DNA of 34,518 nucleotides, from contig JAHHHE010000038.1 of the NCBI GenBank assembly GCA_019359535.1, positions 1-34,518 of the forward strand, in the 5' to 3' direction. The notes beneath the pieces were generated by a model. The model was not told the DNA's origin and made no database searches. It worked only from the letters and a program-made list of their open reading frames with translations. This DNA is from Gloeocapsa sp. UFS-A4-WI-NPMV-4B04. Lineage in GTDB: Bacteria; Cyanobacteriota; Cyanobacteriia; Cyanobacteriales; Chroococcidiopsidaceae. Each line of letters opens with the position of its first letter. Position 1 is the first letter of the stretch. The position numbers and the translations under genes are program-made. Shown in pieces: positions 16,555 through 25,199 of the stretch.

Positions 16555-16622
16555 CCCCAAGGGGGACCCCGAGTTCCCCCTTGGGGGCCCGAGCCTCCCC
16601 TGCTAAGAATGCTCCCCTGCTC
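16555..16622. repeat. Perfect 12-bp inverted repeat plus dispersed 17-bp repeat
   Basis: CCCCAAGGGGGA (16555-16566) and TCCCCCTTGGGG (16575-16586) are exact reverse complements around an 8-base loop. Each arm is itself nearly self-complementary. Next to it CTCCCCTGCTAAGAATG (16595-16611) and a partial copy (16612-16622) match the tandem units at 26369-26402 with one difference. The surrounding plus strand, 16500-16640, is dominated by C and T runs. Confidence 0.85.
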
Positions 16623-16625
16623 CCC

Positions 16626-17285
16626 TCATCCCCACGCCCGTTCTGCTGTCCAATGCCGATCAGATGATTGATAGACAACTACACCTGGTATATCGGCTTG
16701 TGAAATTAGCTGATTTACCTCATCTAGTGTAATCGCCGCATGAAGAGAATCGCGGAATAACTGTTTTTGGTGAGTATTGTATTCAGTACCAATACTTTCA
16801 ACCAAATTATTCATAGTTTCCTGATCAGGGGGGCGAATCAAATCCCGAATCAGAATTGCGCCGTTTGGCTTCAGCACTCGCTTTAATTCTCGAAAAAAGA
16901 GTAAAGGATCGGGTAAATGGTGTACTAAGCTGTTAGAAACAACCAGATCAAAATCTCCATCCTTATAAGGTAGGTGCTTGGCATCTACTAACTCCAGCAC
17001 AATTTGATTTTGCAAGCCAGCCTGTTCAACGTGCTTTACGCCAATTTGCAACATATTTTGTGCTAAATCAATGCCGAATACTTGCCAGTGAGGATATTTT
17101 AAGCAAAGTAAAACTGGAATTCGGGCTGTACCAGTACCAGCATCTAGAACTTTGGCAGTCAAAGGTGGTTTTAATGCGATCGCTCGTTGAGCAAAAGCAG
17201 TATTTACCTCTGTAAAATCCATAGCGTCGTATTCAACAGCTTCTTCCCAACTGTCCATTACTTCTGGTTCAAGGACTCTTTGCAC
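16626..17285 (-). CDS. Class I SAM-dependent methyltransferase
   Basis: A 219-aa Rossmann-fold methyltransferase. SAM motif I is VLDAGTGTARIPV (about 46-58), the acidic ribose-binding residue is in FGIDLAQNM, and the later motifs are LVDAKHLPYKDGDFDLVVSNS and LKRVLKPNGAILIRD. It resembles UbiE/COQ5-type small-molecule methyltransferases, but the substrate cannot be told. The N-terminal EYDAMDFTEVN block appears specific to a cyanobacterial subgroup (inference). The start is GTG 17285, with AGGA seven bases upstream. It probably precedes pyrD on a shared strand, but 130 bases of repeat separate them. Confidence 0.88.
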   Translation of the reverse strand: MQRVLEPEVMDSWEEAVEYDAMDFTEVNTAFAQRAIALKPPLTAKVLDAGTGTARIPVLLCLKYPHWQVFGIDLAQNMLQIGVKHVEQAGLQNQIVLELVDAKHLPYKDGDFDLVVSNSLVHHLPDPLLFFRELKRVLKPNGAILIRDLIRPPDQETMNNLVESIGTEYNTHQKQLFRDSLHAAITLDEVNQLISQADIPGVVVYQSSDRHWTAERAWG

Positions 17286-17369
17286 GGCAATTTCCTAAAT
17301 TTACTAATGAGGGTTAGGGAAAGATTGTGTAAATACTAACTCGCCAAACCTCAATACCTTTCCATAGTT

Positions 17370-18059
17370 TTAATTTTCATTTGCTAGCCATTCATTTTGT
17401 CGCTGGAGACAAGCAAGTGCTGACTCAATTTCTACTTGCGGAAATTGGCTATAAAAGCGACTAACACTGAAAAAAGGCTCTGGCGTTTCTAGGATAATTA
17501 GGCGATCGCCCCACTGCTCCAACCAAGGCAATAACGGCGATGGAGCAAGGGGCGCACATAGCCAAACTGCTGCTGGCTTTTGCGCTCTTAAAGCTTGCGC
17601 CGCTACTGCCATTGTCATCCCCGTAGCAATACCATCATCAACCAAAATTGCGATCGCACCTTGGGGATTAACTTGAGGGCAAGCAGGACTTAATTGAGCT
17701 AGTTGAAACTGGGCTTTTTGTAATGCTTCAGTTAGCGCTACTTGTCCTTCACGGGAGCGCTGGCTACGAAGTGGCGTTTGCTCATCCCACAGCACGTTTC
17801 CATCTGCTGTCACAGCACCGATCGCTAACTCTGAATTTTTAGGATGACCAATTTTTTTCGCGACTACAATATCTAACGGGCAATTCAGTAGACGCGCCAC
17901 AGGTTCGGCTACTGGTAGTCCGCCTCGCGGCAACGCATACACAATCACTGGAGTCGAAACCGCAGATAAATTGGCCGTCTCGGTCAAATTAAATTTAATC
18001 GCTTCAGCTAGCTGTTCGCCAGCATCGGTGCGATCGCCAAAAAGTGGTGAATTTAACAT
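17370..18059 (-). CDS. Phosphoribosyltransferase-domain protein
   Basis: The 229-aa product has a type I phosphoribosyltransferase fold. The PRPP-binding loop is AILVDDGIATGMTM (about 136-149), preceded by a conserved PRGGLPVAEPVA element near 47 and the KKIGHPKNSELAIGAV block that is standard for this uncharacterised family. The C-terminal CAPLAPSPLL and FYSQFPQV segments also fit. These proteins are often annotated only as 'phosphoribosyltransferase' and no nucleobase substrate is established. It is divergent from the uracil-DNA glycosylase gene across a 180-base spacer that must contain both promoters. Confidence 0.88.
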   Translation of the reverse strand: MLNSPLFGDRTDAGEQLAEAIKFNLTETANLSAVSTPVIVYALPRGGLPVAEPVARLLNCPLDIVVAKKIGHPKNSELAIGAVTADGNVLWDEQTPLRSQRSREGQVALTEALQKAQFQLAQLSPACPQVNPQGAIAILVDDGIATGMTMAVAAQALRAQKPAAVWLCAPLAPSPLLPWLEQWGDRLIILETPEPFFSVSRFYSQFPQVEIESALACLQRQNEWLANEN

Positions 18060-18242
18060 AAGTGCGCCTAGAATATTGCGGCGGACTTACCTTTATCATG
18101 ACTGATTTTTTAGCTAATCAAAATAAAATTGCACTTTTTAACATCCAACTACTAAAGAAAGCTCTAAAATTGAGGCACGAAGCTCGGATGCTACAAACCA
18201 TTCCAGCAAGTTTTAAATTAACTTGATGCCCTCCCTATTTTC

Positions 18243-18947
18243 ATGAGCAGCGACGACCAACTCAGCTTATTTAACGACTCAACTGTTGATCCGACAACGC
18301 CTCCGGTGTCGCAAACAAAGCTGATTCCCACAAGTGCCAAAATTCCTATTCCTGCTGGCACTTATGAAACCATGACTCAATTGGCACAACATTGTAACGA
18401 GTGCCATAGATGTGGACTAGGAGAAAATCGCCATCATGCTGTTGTTGGACGTGGCAATTTTCAGGCAGATATCATGATCATTGGAGAAGCGCCAGGGCAA
18501 AACGAAGACGAAACGGGTTTACCATTTGTGGGTAGAGCTGGGCAACTGTTAGAAAAAATACTAGCATCGGTCAAGCTTGATCCTGAACACGATATCTATA
18601 TCTGCAATATTATAAAATGCCGCCCACCAAATAACCGTGTTCCTACTACCGAAGAAGTAGCAGCTTGCAAACCCTACCTTTTAGAGCAGATTCGCCTTGT
18701 TGACCCAAAAATTATTCTCTTTACTGGCGCTACATCTGTCAAAGGTTTAACGGGAAATAAACAGGGTATTACAAAAATTCGCGGAACTTGGATTGAGTGG
18801 GAAGGACGTTTGTGTATGCCAATCCTGCATCCAGCTTATCTACTGCGAAATCCGGCGCGTGAACAAGGCAGTCCTAAATGGTTAATGTGGCAAGATATTC
18901 AGGAAGTGCGACAAAAATTAGACGAGATCCGCGCCAGCAGCAAGTAG
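18243..18947 (+). CDS. Family 4 uracil-DNA glycosylase (4Fe-4S)
   Basis: It removes uracil arising from cytosine deamination. The 234-aa protein has a disordered start (about 1-40). The iron-sulfur ligands are C54 and C57 (in ECHRCGLG), C126 in KCRPPNNR and C142 in ACKPYL, the spacing typical of family 4. The active-site motif GEAPGQNED (81-89) and the HPAYLLRNP motif (196-204) complete the set. It is sometimes annotated as a phage SPO1 DNA polymerase-like domain. Start ATG 18243. It converges with OCP across about 60 bases that hold a heptamer triplet. Confidence 0.94.
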   Translation: MSSDDQLSLFNDSTVDPTTPPVSQTKLIPTSAKIPIPAGTYETMTQLAQHCNECHRCGLGENRHHAVVGRGNFQADIMIIGEAPGQNEDETGLPFVGRAGQLLEKILASVKLDPEHDIYICNIIKCRPPNNRVPTTEEVAACKPYLLEQIRLVDPKIILFTGATSVKGLTGNKQGITKIRGTWIEWEGRLCMPILHPAYLLRNPAREQGSPKWLMWQDIQEVRQKLDEIRASSK

Positions 18948-18983
18948 AAGAAAGTGAAGTAGTAGATAGATCTCGTTCTTTTC

Positions 18984-19004
18984 TACTCACTACTCACTAC
19001 TCAC
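18984..19004. repeat. TACTCAC heptamer, three tandem copies
   Basis: TACTCAC at 18984-18990, 18991-18997 and 18998-19004, perfect. It ends three bases before the OCP stop codon and lies between converging genes. Confidence 0.9.
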
Positions 19005-19007
19005 ATT

Positions 19008-19964
19008 TTACCGAGGACGCAGACTTAGGAGTTCTTCGGGAGATGCCAGCATATCAATCGCTACAAAGAAGATTTTGCCTTCGGGATTGAGCAAGAACCG
19101 CCAGCTAATGTTCATGCCAACATTGACACCAAACCAAGGAGTTTGGACTACCCCTGTAATTTTCACCTGCTTAGAACCATCTGGTAGAGTCTGGGATATG
19201 CCCTGCTTTGGCATAATATTGAGTCCCTGTGCTTCAGCGCGCATATATTGGGCGATCGCTTCACGACCAACAATCGGCTTCTGGAATGGCGGCTGTAAAG
19301 CACCGTCGAAAGTAAATAATGCGATCGCAGTTTCAAAGTTATCTGAGTTCATCGCTGTAAAATAGCTGATTACAGCAGGCTCTGTGATTCCCTCAACATT
19401 AATCTTAGTAGGAGCTGGCTCACTGCGTTCAAACAACGGTTCCGCAGTTGTATCACTACTGGGAGCAACAGGCTCAAATCCCATATCTACTACAGTGTTA
19501 CGTAGGACGGTGATTTGCTGACCTGGATCGAGTTTCTTGATTGAGTCTAGCACTACCTGGACACCAGGCGACATCTGATAGCCAGTCGGGACAGGAGCGA
19601 CAACACCCTGTTTCATCAACTCTGCTAACTCGTACCAAAAAGCTAACTTGGTGTTGACACTGAAGAACCCATAGGAACGGCTGATATGGGTGTCGGCATT
19701 TTGAGCAAGTTCTCTCATAACTTGCATTTGGTCTTCAGTAGACATCTGCTGAATCTCTTTTAGTAAACCTTCAGCAAACTGGAGACGTGCTGCTCCTACA
19801 GCAGCAGGAGTGATTGAACGACCCATTTCGGTATAGGCATACCAAAGTAATGCTAGTTGATCATCAACACTCAGTTGATCGAACAAGGCTATAGTGGCTG
19901 GAATCGGACTAGGAACTTGAGTATTAGAGAAAATATTTTGAGCGGACTCGATGGTCAAGGGCAT
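19008..19964 (-). CDS. ocp: Orange carotenoid protein
   Basis: OCP is a photoreceptor that binds one ketocarotenoid. On strong blue-green light it attaches to phycobilisomes and dissipates energy as heat; it also quenches singlet oxygen. The 318-aa product has the helical N-terminal domain (about 1-160), a linker (about 164-192) and the NTF2-like C-terminal domain. Key residues occur at the same numbers as in the Synechocystis protein, to my recollection: W41, Y44, W110 and Y111 around the carotenoid, R155 and E244 for the interdomain salt bridge, and Y201 and W288 for the keto group. W101 of Synechocystis is F101 here and the 94-104 region (SRSYGFFSVN) differs clearly, suggesting a clade other than OCP1. 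ATG 19964 is chosen over an upstream TTG because MPLTIESAQ is the family start. No fluorescence recovery protein gene is adjacent. Confidence 0.96.
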   Translation of the reverse strand: MPLTIESAQNIFSNTQVPSPIPATIALFDQLSVDDQLALLWYAYTEMGRSITPAAVGAARLQFAEGLLKEIQQMSTEDQMQVMRELAQNADTHISRSYGFFSVNTKLAFWYELAELMKQGVVAPVPTGYQMSPGVQVVLDSIKKLDPGQQITVLRNTVVDMGFEPVAPSSDTTAEPLFERSEPAPTKINVEGITEPAVISYFTAMNSDNFETAIALFTFDGALQPPFQKPIVGREAIAQYMRAEAQGLNIMPKQGISQTLPDGSKQVKITGVVQTPWFGVNVGMNISWRFLLNPEGKIFFVAIDMLASPEELLSLRPR

Positions 19965-19995
19965 AGTCACAATCTCCAAGATTGATATGTAAATA

Positions 19996-20024
19996 AATAT
20001 AACAGCTTAATTAACTTGTGTAAA
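19996..20024 (-). promoter_or_regulatory. Predicted sigma-70-type promoter of ocp
   Basis: On the minus strand TTTACA (20019-20024) and TATATT (19996-20001) are separated by exactly 17 bases, one mismatch each from consensus. A start about 7 bases later gives a leader near 25 bases, containing GGAG nine bases before the ATG. Confidence 0.6.
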
Positions 20025-20239
20025 CAAAATTATTAATTTGTGCTATATACCTGCTGATGGCTAATATAGGGAACTTTTATACGTCAGCTCAACTACGGAA
20101 GATGGAGTGATTAGGTTTGGCTAAAGAAAGGATGAAAGATTTATGAGTATCGGCATCCCTAAAACTGAATTATTATTAATAAATTTTGCAAAACTTTACA
20201 ATTGTTGTTACACTGAGTTGCAGTTATAGAAAAATATTT

Positions 20240-20431
20240 ATGAAATCCATGATTCCCGCTAAATTGATTAGATTCTTGCAGGAGGAGTTGGCTATTCCTG
20301 ATGCTTCGATTGCGCTTGCTCAAAAACAGGGAGAACAAGACCCAAATCTACTGCCGATGATTCTTTGGCAATATGGACTGGTGACACTAGAACAGCTAGA
20401 TCGAGTATTTGATTGGTTGGAAACGGTATAG
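20240..20431 (+). CDS. DUF2949 family protein
   Basis: A small cyanobacterial protein of 63 aa starting at ATG 20240 (MKSMIPAKLIRFLQEEL). The family signature is plain in the second half: LLPMILWQYGLVTLEQLDRVFDWLE, broken as LLPMILWQYGL and VTLEQLDRVFDWLE. It is all helical, soluble and of unknown function. An in-frame TTG at 20186 would add 18 residues but the family pattern begins near the ATG. The gene is divergent from ocp, with about 275 bases between the starts. Confidence 0.85.
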   Translation: MKSMIPAKLIRFLQEELAIPDASIALAQKQGEQDPNLLPMILWQYGLVTLEQLDRVFDWLETV

Positions 20432-20450
20432 TCCGTTATCTGGGGCATCT

Positions 20451-20474
20451 CTAAAAGGGCGATCGCACTTTTAG
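20451..20474. terminator. Hairpin with a HIP1-containing apex between converging genes
   Basis: CTAAAAG (20451-20457) pairs with CTTTTAG (20468-20474); the sequence between includes GCGATCGC, which adds two further base pairs inside. It lies between the DUF2949 gene and the end of the tyrS-pyrF operon. No U-run follows, so its terminator strength is doubtful. Confidence 0.45.
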
Positions 20475-20507
20475 CCGGAAAACTCCGAAAACTATTCAGA
20501 ATTTCGA

Positions 20508-21098
20508 TTAATTTGCAGAAAACCCAACTCGTACACTTCCAGCTTGACAATCGCGCAGCCAGGTACGAACTGCCTGAGCAATTACTCCATTACTACTGTC
20601 TCGTGGGCGTGTAGGAGGTTGTTTAGATGGATAAGTACCAGTACGAGAGAACATCATTGCCAGCCGCCAGCCACCATCAGTTTTAGTTAAAAATAGCCAG
20701 TGGTATTCCTGTAATTCAACTGGTTTGCCATCTGTGTATTGCCTTTCTAATGTTGTGATAAATACCTGTGTCGTTTCATCCAAAGCTGCGGGTTCCGACG
20801 GCAGATATTCACCAGGGCCAAGTGTCAGAGGTGCAAACTCTGGGCGACCTGCTAGAAGTACATAAGTGTAAATATCAAATGTTCTATTAGGGCGGCGGAG
20901 GCGTTGACTGACGCGATTTGCATAGCTAGGTAAATCTTTTAATAGTTGAGCCGTTAATATCTCTACATCTTGAGCTTGACAATTTCGGCTCTGAGAGTTA
21001 TAAAGCTTTGCCCTTGCGGTAGGATGGGGTGAAAATAGCAAAAAGTAAAAAGTCAAAAGGATAAAATAAATTATTCTTGCCTCTTGCCTAGAAGTCAT
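20508..21098 (-). CDS. Secreted conserved hypothetical protein
   Basis: A 196-aa protein with an N-terminal signal-like segment ([14 protein letters not shown], about 9-22) and a possible cleavage after ARA near residue 30. The mature part has no recognised domain. Visible blocks are [17 protein letters not shown] and [22 protein letters not shown], which read as a compact alpha/beta fold, and a final [14 protein letters not shown]107-type active-site motifs are absent. Its ATG overlaps the pyrF stop (ATGA), so it is translationally coupled as the third gene of tyrS-pyrF. The signal segment is encoded by heptamer repeats, so the natural N-terminus could differ in relatives. Confidence 0.75.
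   Translation of the reverse strand: MTSRQEARIIYFILLTFYFLLFSPHPTARAKLYNSQSRNCQAQDVEILTAQLLKDLPSYANRVSQRLRRPNRTFDIYTYVLLAGRPEFAPLTLGPGEYLPSEPAALDETTQVFITTLERQYTDGKPVELQEYHWLFLTKTDGGWRLAMMFSRTGTYPSKQPPTRPRDSSNGVIAQAVRTWLRDCQAGSVRVGFSAN
21031..21088. repeat. Heptamer repeats inside the signal-peptide coding region
   Basis: 21031-21058 reads GAAAATA, GCAAAAA, GTAAAAA, GTCAAAA (minus strand TTTTGAC, TTTTTAC, TTTTTGC, TATTTTC). After 16 bases, 21075-21088 holds TCTTGCC twice. The GGCAAGA unit (its complement) also occurs at 26321-26327. Confidence 0.8.
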
Positions 21099-21811
21099 AA
21101 AACATCTACTAGCTCATCACAAATTCTCTGCCAAGCTAACTTTGGATCAGCAGCCGCAGTGATCGGACGACCAATGACGAGGTAATCTGCGCCCGCTTTG
21201 AGCGCTTGGGCTGGAGTAAGCGATCGCTTTTGATCTCCAGCCGTTGCCCAACTCGGTCGTACACCAGGACAAACAAGCAAAAAATCATCGCCACAAGTTT
21301 GCCGTAAATTAGCGACTTCCTGGGGAGAACAAACTGCCCCATCTAAACCGCTTTCTTGTGCCATTAGCGCCATTTGGAGGGCATATTCTGGCAGTTCTAA
21401 GGGCATTTTTAATTCAAAAGCTAGCTGCCTAGATGAAAGACTTGTAAGCAGTGTAATTGCAATTAGCTTAGGCGGTGAAACACCTGCCGTGTCTGCTCCT
21501 TCTTGGAGAGCGAGACTAGCCAACTTTAGCGCTTTGATACCACAAGTAGCGTGAATTGTCAATAAATCAACGCCGTAATGAGCAGCTGCACGACAAGCGC
21601 CAGCAACAGTGTTAGGGATATCGTGAAATTTGAGATCCAGAAAAATGCGCTTTTGCCTGTTTTTTAGCGCTGCCAAAATTCCAGGGCCACTACTAACAAA
21701 TAATTCTAAACCGACTTTCCAAAAAGTCACTTCTGGTAATTGGTCAACGAGAGCGATCGCGGCTGCTTCTGTCGCTACATCTAAAGGAACAATAATGCGT
21801 GTTACTGACAT
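21095..21811 (-). CDS. pyrF: Orotidine 5'-phosphate decarboxylase
   Basis: This is the last step of UMP synthesis. The 238-aa TIM-barrel enzyme starts [14 protein letters not shown], with the substrate-binding Asp. The catalytic Lys-Asp tetrad is in [14 protein letters not shown] (about 55-68), and the phosphate-binding end is [18 protein letters not shown] and [14 protein letters not shown]. This is the short bacterial type (PyrF group 1). It lies six bases after the tyrS stop and overlaps the next gene by four, so the three form an operon. The other pyrimidine gene, pyrD, is 5 kb away. Confidence 0.96.
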   Translation of the reverse strand: MSVTRIIVPLDVATEAAAIALVDQLPEVTFWKVGLELFVSSGPGILAALKNRQKRIFLDLKFHDIPNTVAGACRAAAHYGVDLLTIHATCGIKALKLASLALQEGADTAGVSPPKLIAITLLTSLSSRQLAFELKMPLELPEYALQMALMAQESGLDGAVCSPQEVANLRQTCGDDFLLVCPGVRPSWATAGDQKRSLTPAQALKAGADYLVIGRPITAAADPKLAWQRICDELVDVL

Positions 21812-21817
21812 TTATTC

Positions 21818-23026
21818 TTAGGGTACAAAACGCACAAACTTATTTTTCCCCACTTGCAAAACTCGTTCATATAAATCATTTGGTGAGTCAAAGGTGAGAT
21901 CTACTTGTTCGATGCGATCGCCGTCTATCCGCACCGCACCACCTTGAATTTGTCGCCGTCCTTCCCCACTACTTTTGCACAGACCACTAGCACTAAGAAT
22001 ATAAAACAACTTAGCAGGAAACTGGACAGAGATGAGCGAAAATTCTGGGACAGCAGATGTATTTGTCGTGTCACCTTGAATCAGAGACATAGCCGCCTGC
22101 TGGGCTTGCAGGGCGGCTTCCTTACCTCTGTACTGAGTGAGAACATCAAGAGCGAGAAGTTTTTGGCGATCGCGCGGCTGTTCTGGTAATTGATCCAAAG
22201 GTAAATTAGTTAATAATTCAAAATATTGCGAGAGCAAATTATCAGGAATTTTCTCTAGTTTGGAATACATTGTCAGTGGATCATCTTGCAGCCCAATATA
22301 ATTGCCCAAAGACTTGGACATTTTCTGTACTCCATCTGTGCCGATTAAAATCGGCATTAACATTCCAAACTGAGGCTGTTGACCAAAATGTTTTTGCAAA
22401 TCTCGCCCCACAGCGATGTTAAACTTCTGATCTGTACCTCCCAATTCCACATCTGCTTCAACCGCAACCGAATCATAGCCTTGCATCAAGGGGTACAAAA
22501 ACTCATGTAGATAAATTGGATTTTGGGTTTCATAGCGTTCAGCAAAACCCTCCTTTGCCAGCATTTGTCCTACAGTCATTGTGGCTAGTAGCTCTAAAAT
22601 TTTTGCCAAATCTAACTTCGAGAGCCACTCGGAGTTGTAACGAACTTCTAACCTTCCGGGTGTGTCAAAATCTAAAATAGGACGCAAGGAGTCTAGATAA
22701 TTGTTGGCGTTATTTAACGCCATTTCCTCGGTCAACTGGCGACGCACCTCTGATTTACCAGTAGGATCGCCAATTCTCGCTGTAAAATCACCAATAATTA
22801 AAACTGCTGTATGTCCAGCATCCTGAAACGCCCGCAGTTTTCGCACTGGGATACTATGACCAAGGTGAATTTCAGTGCCTGTAGGATCAATGCCCAATTT
22901 GACACGCAATGGTCGGTTAGAAGTCGCCAAACGCTGCTCAAGGTTTTCCGACTCATTTGTAGAATCAGTCTGATCTGGGAAAATTTCATTTACACCGCGA
23001 CGCAGCCAGGCAAATTTTTGCGCCAT
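21818..23026 (-). CDS. tyrS: Tyrosyl-tRNA synthetase
   Basis: Class I synthetase that charges tRNA-Tyr. With ATG 23026 as start (402 aa), the HIGH-type motif is HLGH at 54-57, followed by [17 protein letters not shown]. The KMSKS loop is at 235-239 ([12 protein letters not shown]). A C-terminal S4-like RNA-binding domain occupies about the last 65 residues ([17 protein letters not shown]). The sequence pattern is that of the TyrRS-2 (TyrZ-like) type. An upstream in-frame TTG at 23101 would add 25 residues with no family support. It is the first gene of tyrS-pyrF-hypothetical and is divergent from the PBP gene. Confidence 0.96.
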   Translation of the reverse strand: MAQKFAWLRRGVNEIFPDQTDSTNESENLEQRLATSNRPLRVKLGIDPTGTEIHLGHSIPVRKLRAFQDAGHTAVLIIGDFTARIGDPTGKSEVRRQLTEEMALNNANNYLDSLRPILDFDTPGRLEVRYNSEWLSKLDLAKILELLATMTVGQMLAKEGFAERYETQNPIYLHEFLYPLMQGYDSVAVEADVELGGTDQKFNIAVGRDLQKHFGQQPQFGMLMPILIGTDGVQKMSKSLGNYIGLQDDPLTMYSKLEKIPDNLLSQYFELLTNLPLDQLPEQPRDRQKLLALDVLTQYRGKEAALQAQQAAMSLIQGDTTNTSAVPEFSLISVQFPAKLFYILSASGLCKSSGEGRRQIQGGAVRIDGDRIEQVDLTFDSPNDLYERVLQVGKNKFVRFVP

Positions 23027-23197
23027 AGTAGGAGATTGACTTTTAGCTATTTTTTGCACAATATAAGTTAAATTTGTTGCACTCACGCGCTCTCTTCTCA
23101 ATGTCTTAGATGTCAGACTACTATAAATACAAAATTAATTCTGTTTGTTTCCTTTTGAATCTACGCCCTTCACTATAAGTGAGGAAGTGAAAACGTC

Positions 23198-25111
23198 GTG
23201 TCGTCCATTGTTCACAAAAAACAACCGAGAGATCAATCTTCCAACCTTGACTTTTTCAAAGGAGTCGGTAAGGTAACTGGCGGCACTCTGCTAGGAATAA
23301 CGATGTTGGCTAGTGCCATTGTAGCCGGGGGACTGGTTGGGCTAGCAATTAGCTTCCGCAACCTGCCCGATGTCAGAATTTTACGCAATTACTTTCCTTC
23401 AGAAACAAGCTACATTTACGACATTAAGGGCAAATTACTTGCCAGTGTTCATGGTGAAGCTAACCGTGAAGTTGTACCTTTAGACAAAATATCGCCAGAC
23501 TTGAAACGAGCCGTAATGGCGATCGAAGATAGTCACTTTTATGATCATCACGGTATTAATCTTACCAGCGTGGGTCGCGCCTTATTAGTTAACTGGCAGA
23601 GGGGTTCAACCGTCGAAGGCGGTTCGACTCTGAGTATGCAGCTAGTAAAAAATATTTTTCTTTCTAAAGAGCGCAAGTTTAGCCGCAAGGTGGCAGAAGC
23701 GGTATTGGCAATCCGCATAGAGCAAATCCTGAAAAAAGATCAGATTCTAGAAATGTACCTCAATCAAGTTTATTGGGGTCATAACAACTATGGTATTCAA
23801 ACTGCTGCACGAACCTATTTTGGTAAGTCCAGCGCGAATTTAAACTTGGCTGAGTCGGCGATGATGGCAGGATTAATCCAAGCACCGCAGGATTACAGTC
23901 CTTTTATGAACATGAAGCTGGCAAAACAGCGACAGGACATAGTTTTGACTCGGATGCAAGATCTAGGATGGATCACGCCTGAAGAAAAAGCGGCGGCGAG
24001 TGAGGAAAAACTAAAATTTGGTAGGGTTAAATCGTTTCAAGGCAGCGCAACGCCCCACGTTACAAATGCAGCCTCCCAGGAGTTGATCAGGCGTTTTGGT
24101 CGTGATGCCGTACTCAAAGGTGGCATGAGAGTTCAAACTTCTGTTGATGCGAATATGCAACAGATGGCAGAAGAAACCGTCAGCCGTTGGCATAGAAGAC
24201 TCCGTGGTCAAGGACTATACGCCGATCAAATGGCTCTTGTTGCCGTTGATCCACGCACCCATTTTATTAAAGCATTGGTCGGTGGCGTTGATCCTAAAAA
24301 GAGTGAGTTTAACCGTGCTACTCAAGCTCAACGTCAACCTGGCTCTGCGTTTAAACCCTTTGTCTACTACGCAGCTTTTGCCTCTGGTAAGTATACGCCA
24401 AACTCAATTGTGTACGATACGCCAGCAAGCTATCGAGACGGTAGTGTAAATCTTTATACTCCTAGAAATTACGACAACACCTTTAATGGCCCAATGTCGA
24501 TTCGTAAAGCGCTAGAGGTATCTCGTAATGTGCCAGCGATTAAGATTGGGCGCTCTGTGGGGCTAAACAAAGTCATAGAAATCTGTCGCACTTTGGGAAT
24601 CAATAGCCCAATGGAACCAGTTATTTCTTTGCCATTGGGTGCAATTGGTGTGACTCCATTAGAAATGGCTAGTGCTTATGCCACAATTGCTAATTATGGC
24701 TGGCAGTCTGAGCCAACTGTGATTGTCCGTGTAACCGATAGTAGTGGAAATGTATTGTTAGACAACACACCTAAGCCGCAACTTGTGCTTGAGCCTTGGG
24801 CAGCAGCATCGCTGACGAGCGTCTTACAGGGTGTGGTTACTAACGGTACTGGTAGAGCAGCACAAATTGGTCGTCCAGCAGCTGGAAAAACTGGAACCAC
24901 ATCATCAGAACGGGATATTTGGTTTGTTGGCTATGTGCCTCAATTAGCAACTGCCGTTTGGATAGGAAATGACAACTACAGACCTTTAGGACATGGAGCA
25001 ACGGGCGGTGGTATGGTTGCACCGATTTGGCGTGATTTTATGACCAAGGCATTAAAGAATACACCTGTGCAGCGTTTCCGCCCTGCTTCTCAGTTTGACC
25101 GCCCAAATTAG
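23198..25111 (+). CDS. Class A penicillin-binding protein (PBP1A family, transglycosylase/transpeptidase)
   Basis: It polymerises and crosslinks peptidoglycan at the periplasmic face of the inner membrane. The 637-aa product has a cytoplasmic tail, one membrane helix (about 27-52) and a GT51 glycosyltransferase domain (about 65-245). Catalytic E110 is in AIEDSHFYDHHG; GGSTLSMQLVKN, RKVAEAVLAI and YLNQVYWG also mark this domain. The transpeptidase domain (about 335-610) has S383-x-x-K386 (GSAFKP), S442-R-N444 and K564-T-G-T. The start is GTG 23198, with GAGGAAG upstream. The C-terminal tail is short. Cyanobacteria carry several such PBPs, so the exact paralogue is not assigned. Confidence 0.95.
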   Translation: MSSIVHKKQPRDQSSNLDFFKGVGKVTGGTLLGITMLASAIVAGGLVGLAISFRNLPDVRILRNYFPSETSYIYDIKGKLLASVHGEANREVVPLDKISPDLKRAVMAIEDSHFYDHHGINLTSVGRALLVNWQRGSTVEGGSTLSMQLVKNIFLSKERKFSRKVAEAVLAIRIEQILKKDQILEMYLNQVYWGHNNYGIQTAARTYFGKSSANLNLAESAMMAGLIQAPQDYSPFMNMKLAKQRQDIVLTRMQDLGWITPEEKAAASEEKLKFGRVKSFQGSATPHVTNAASQELIRRFGRDAVLKGGMRVQTSVDANMQQMAEETVSRWHRRLRGQGLYADQMALVAVDPRTHFIKALVGGVDPKKSEFNRATQAQRQPGSAFKPFVYYAAFASGKYTPNSIVYDTPASYRDGSVNLYTPRNYDNTFNGPMSIRKALEVSRNVPAIKIGRSVGLNKVIEICRTLGINSPMEPVISLPLGAIGVTPLEMASAYATIANYGWQSEPTVIVRVTDSSGNVLLDNTPKPQLVLEPWAAASLTSVLQGVVTNGTGRAAQIGRPAAGKTGTTSSERDIWFVGYVPQLATAVWIGNDNYRPLGHGATGGGMVAPIWRDFMTKALKNTPVQRFRPASQFDRPN

Positions 25112-25199
25112 CTGTCAGTGGTTAGTTTGGTAAAGGTTATCTTGCCAAAATGTCTGCCAACAATGCTTTTTTTCTGATTAGCTAACCGCTTAAAGCTGA

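Noticed and set aside
16487..16678. 63-aa Gly/Glu/Arg-rich minus-strand ORF overlapping the methyltransferase end
   Set aside because: It is a translation of the C/T-rich repeat and hairpin region, has low complexity, overlaps two real genes and has no family features.
24144..24449. 101-aa plus-strand ORF within the PBP gene
   Set aside because: It is out of frame inside a well-supported transpeptidase gene and has no recognisable motif.
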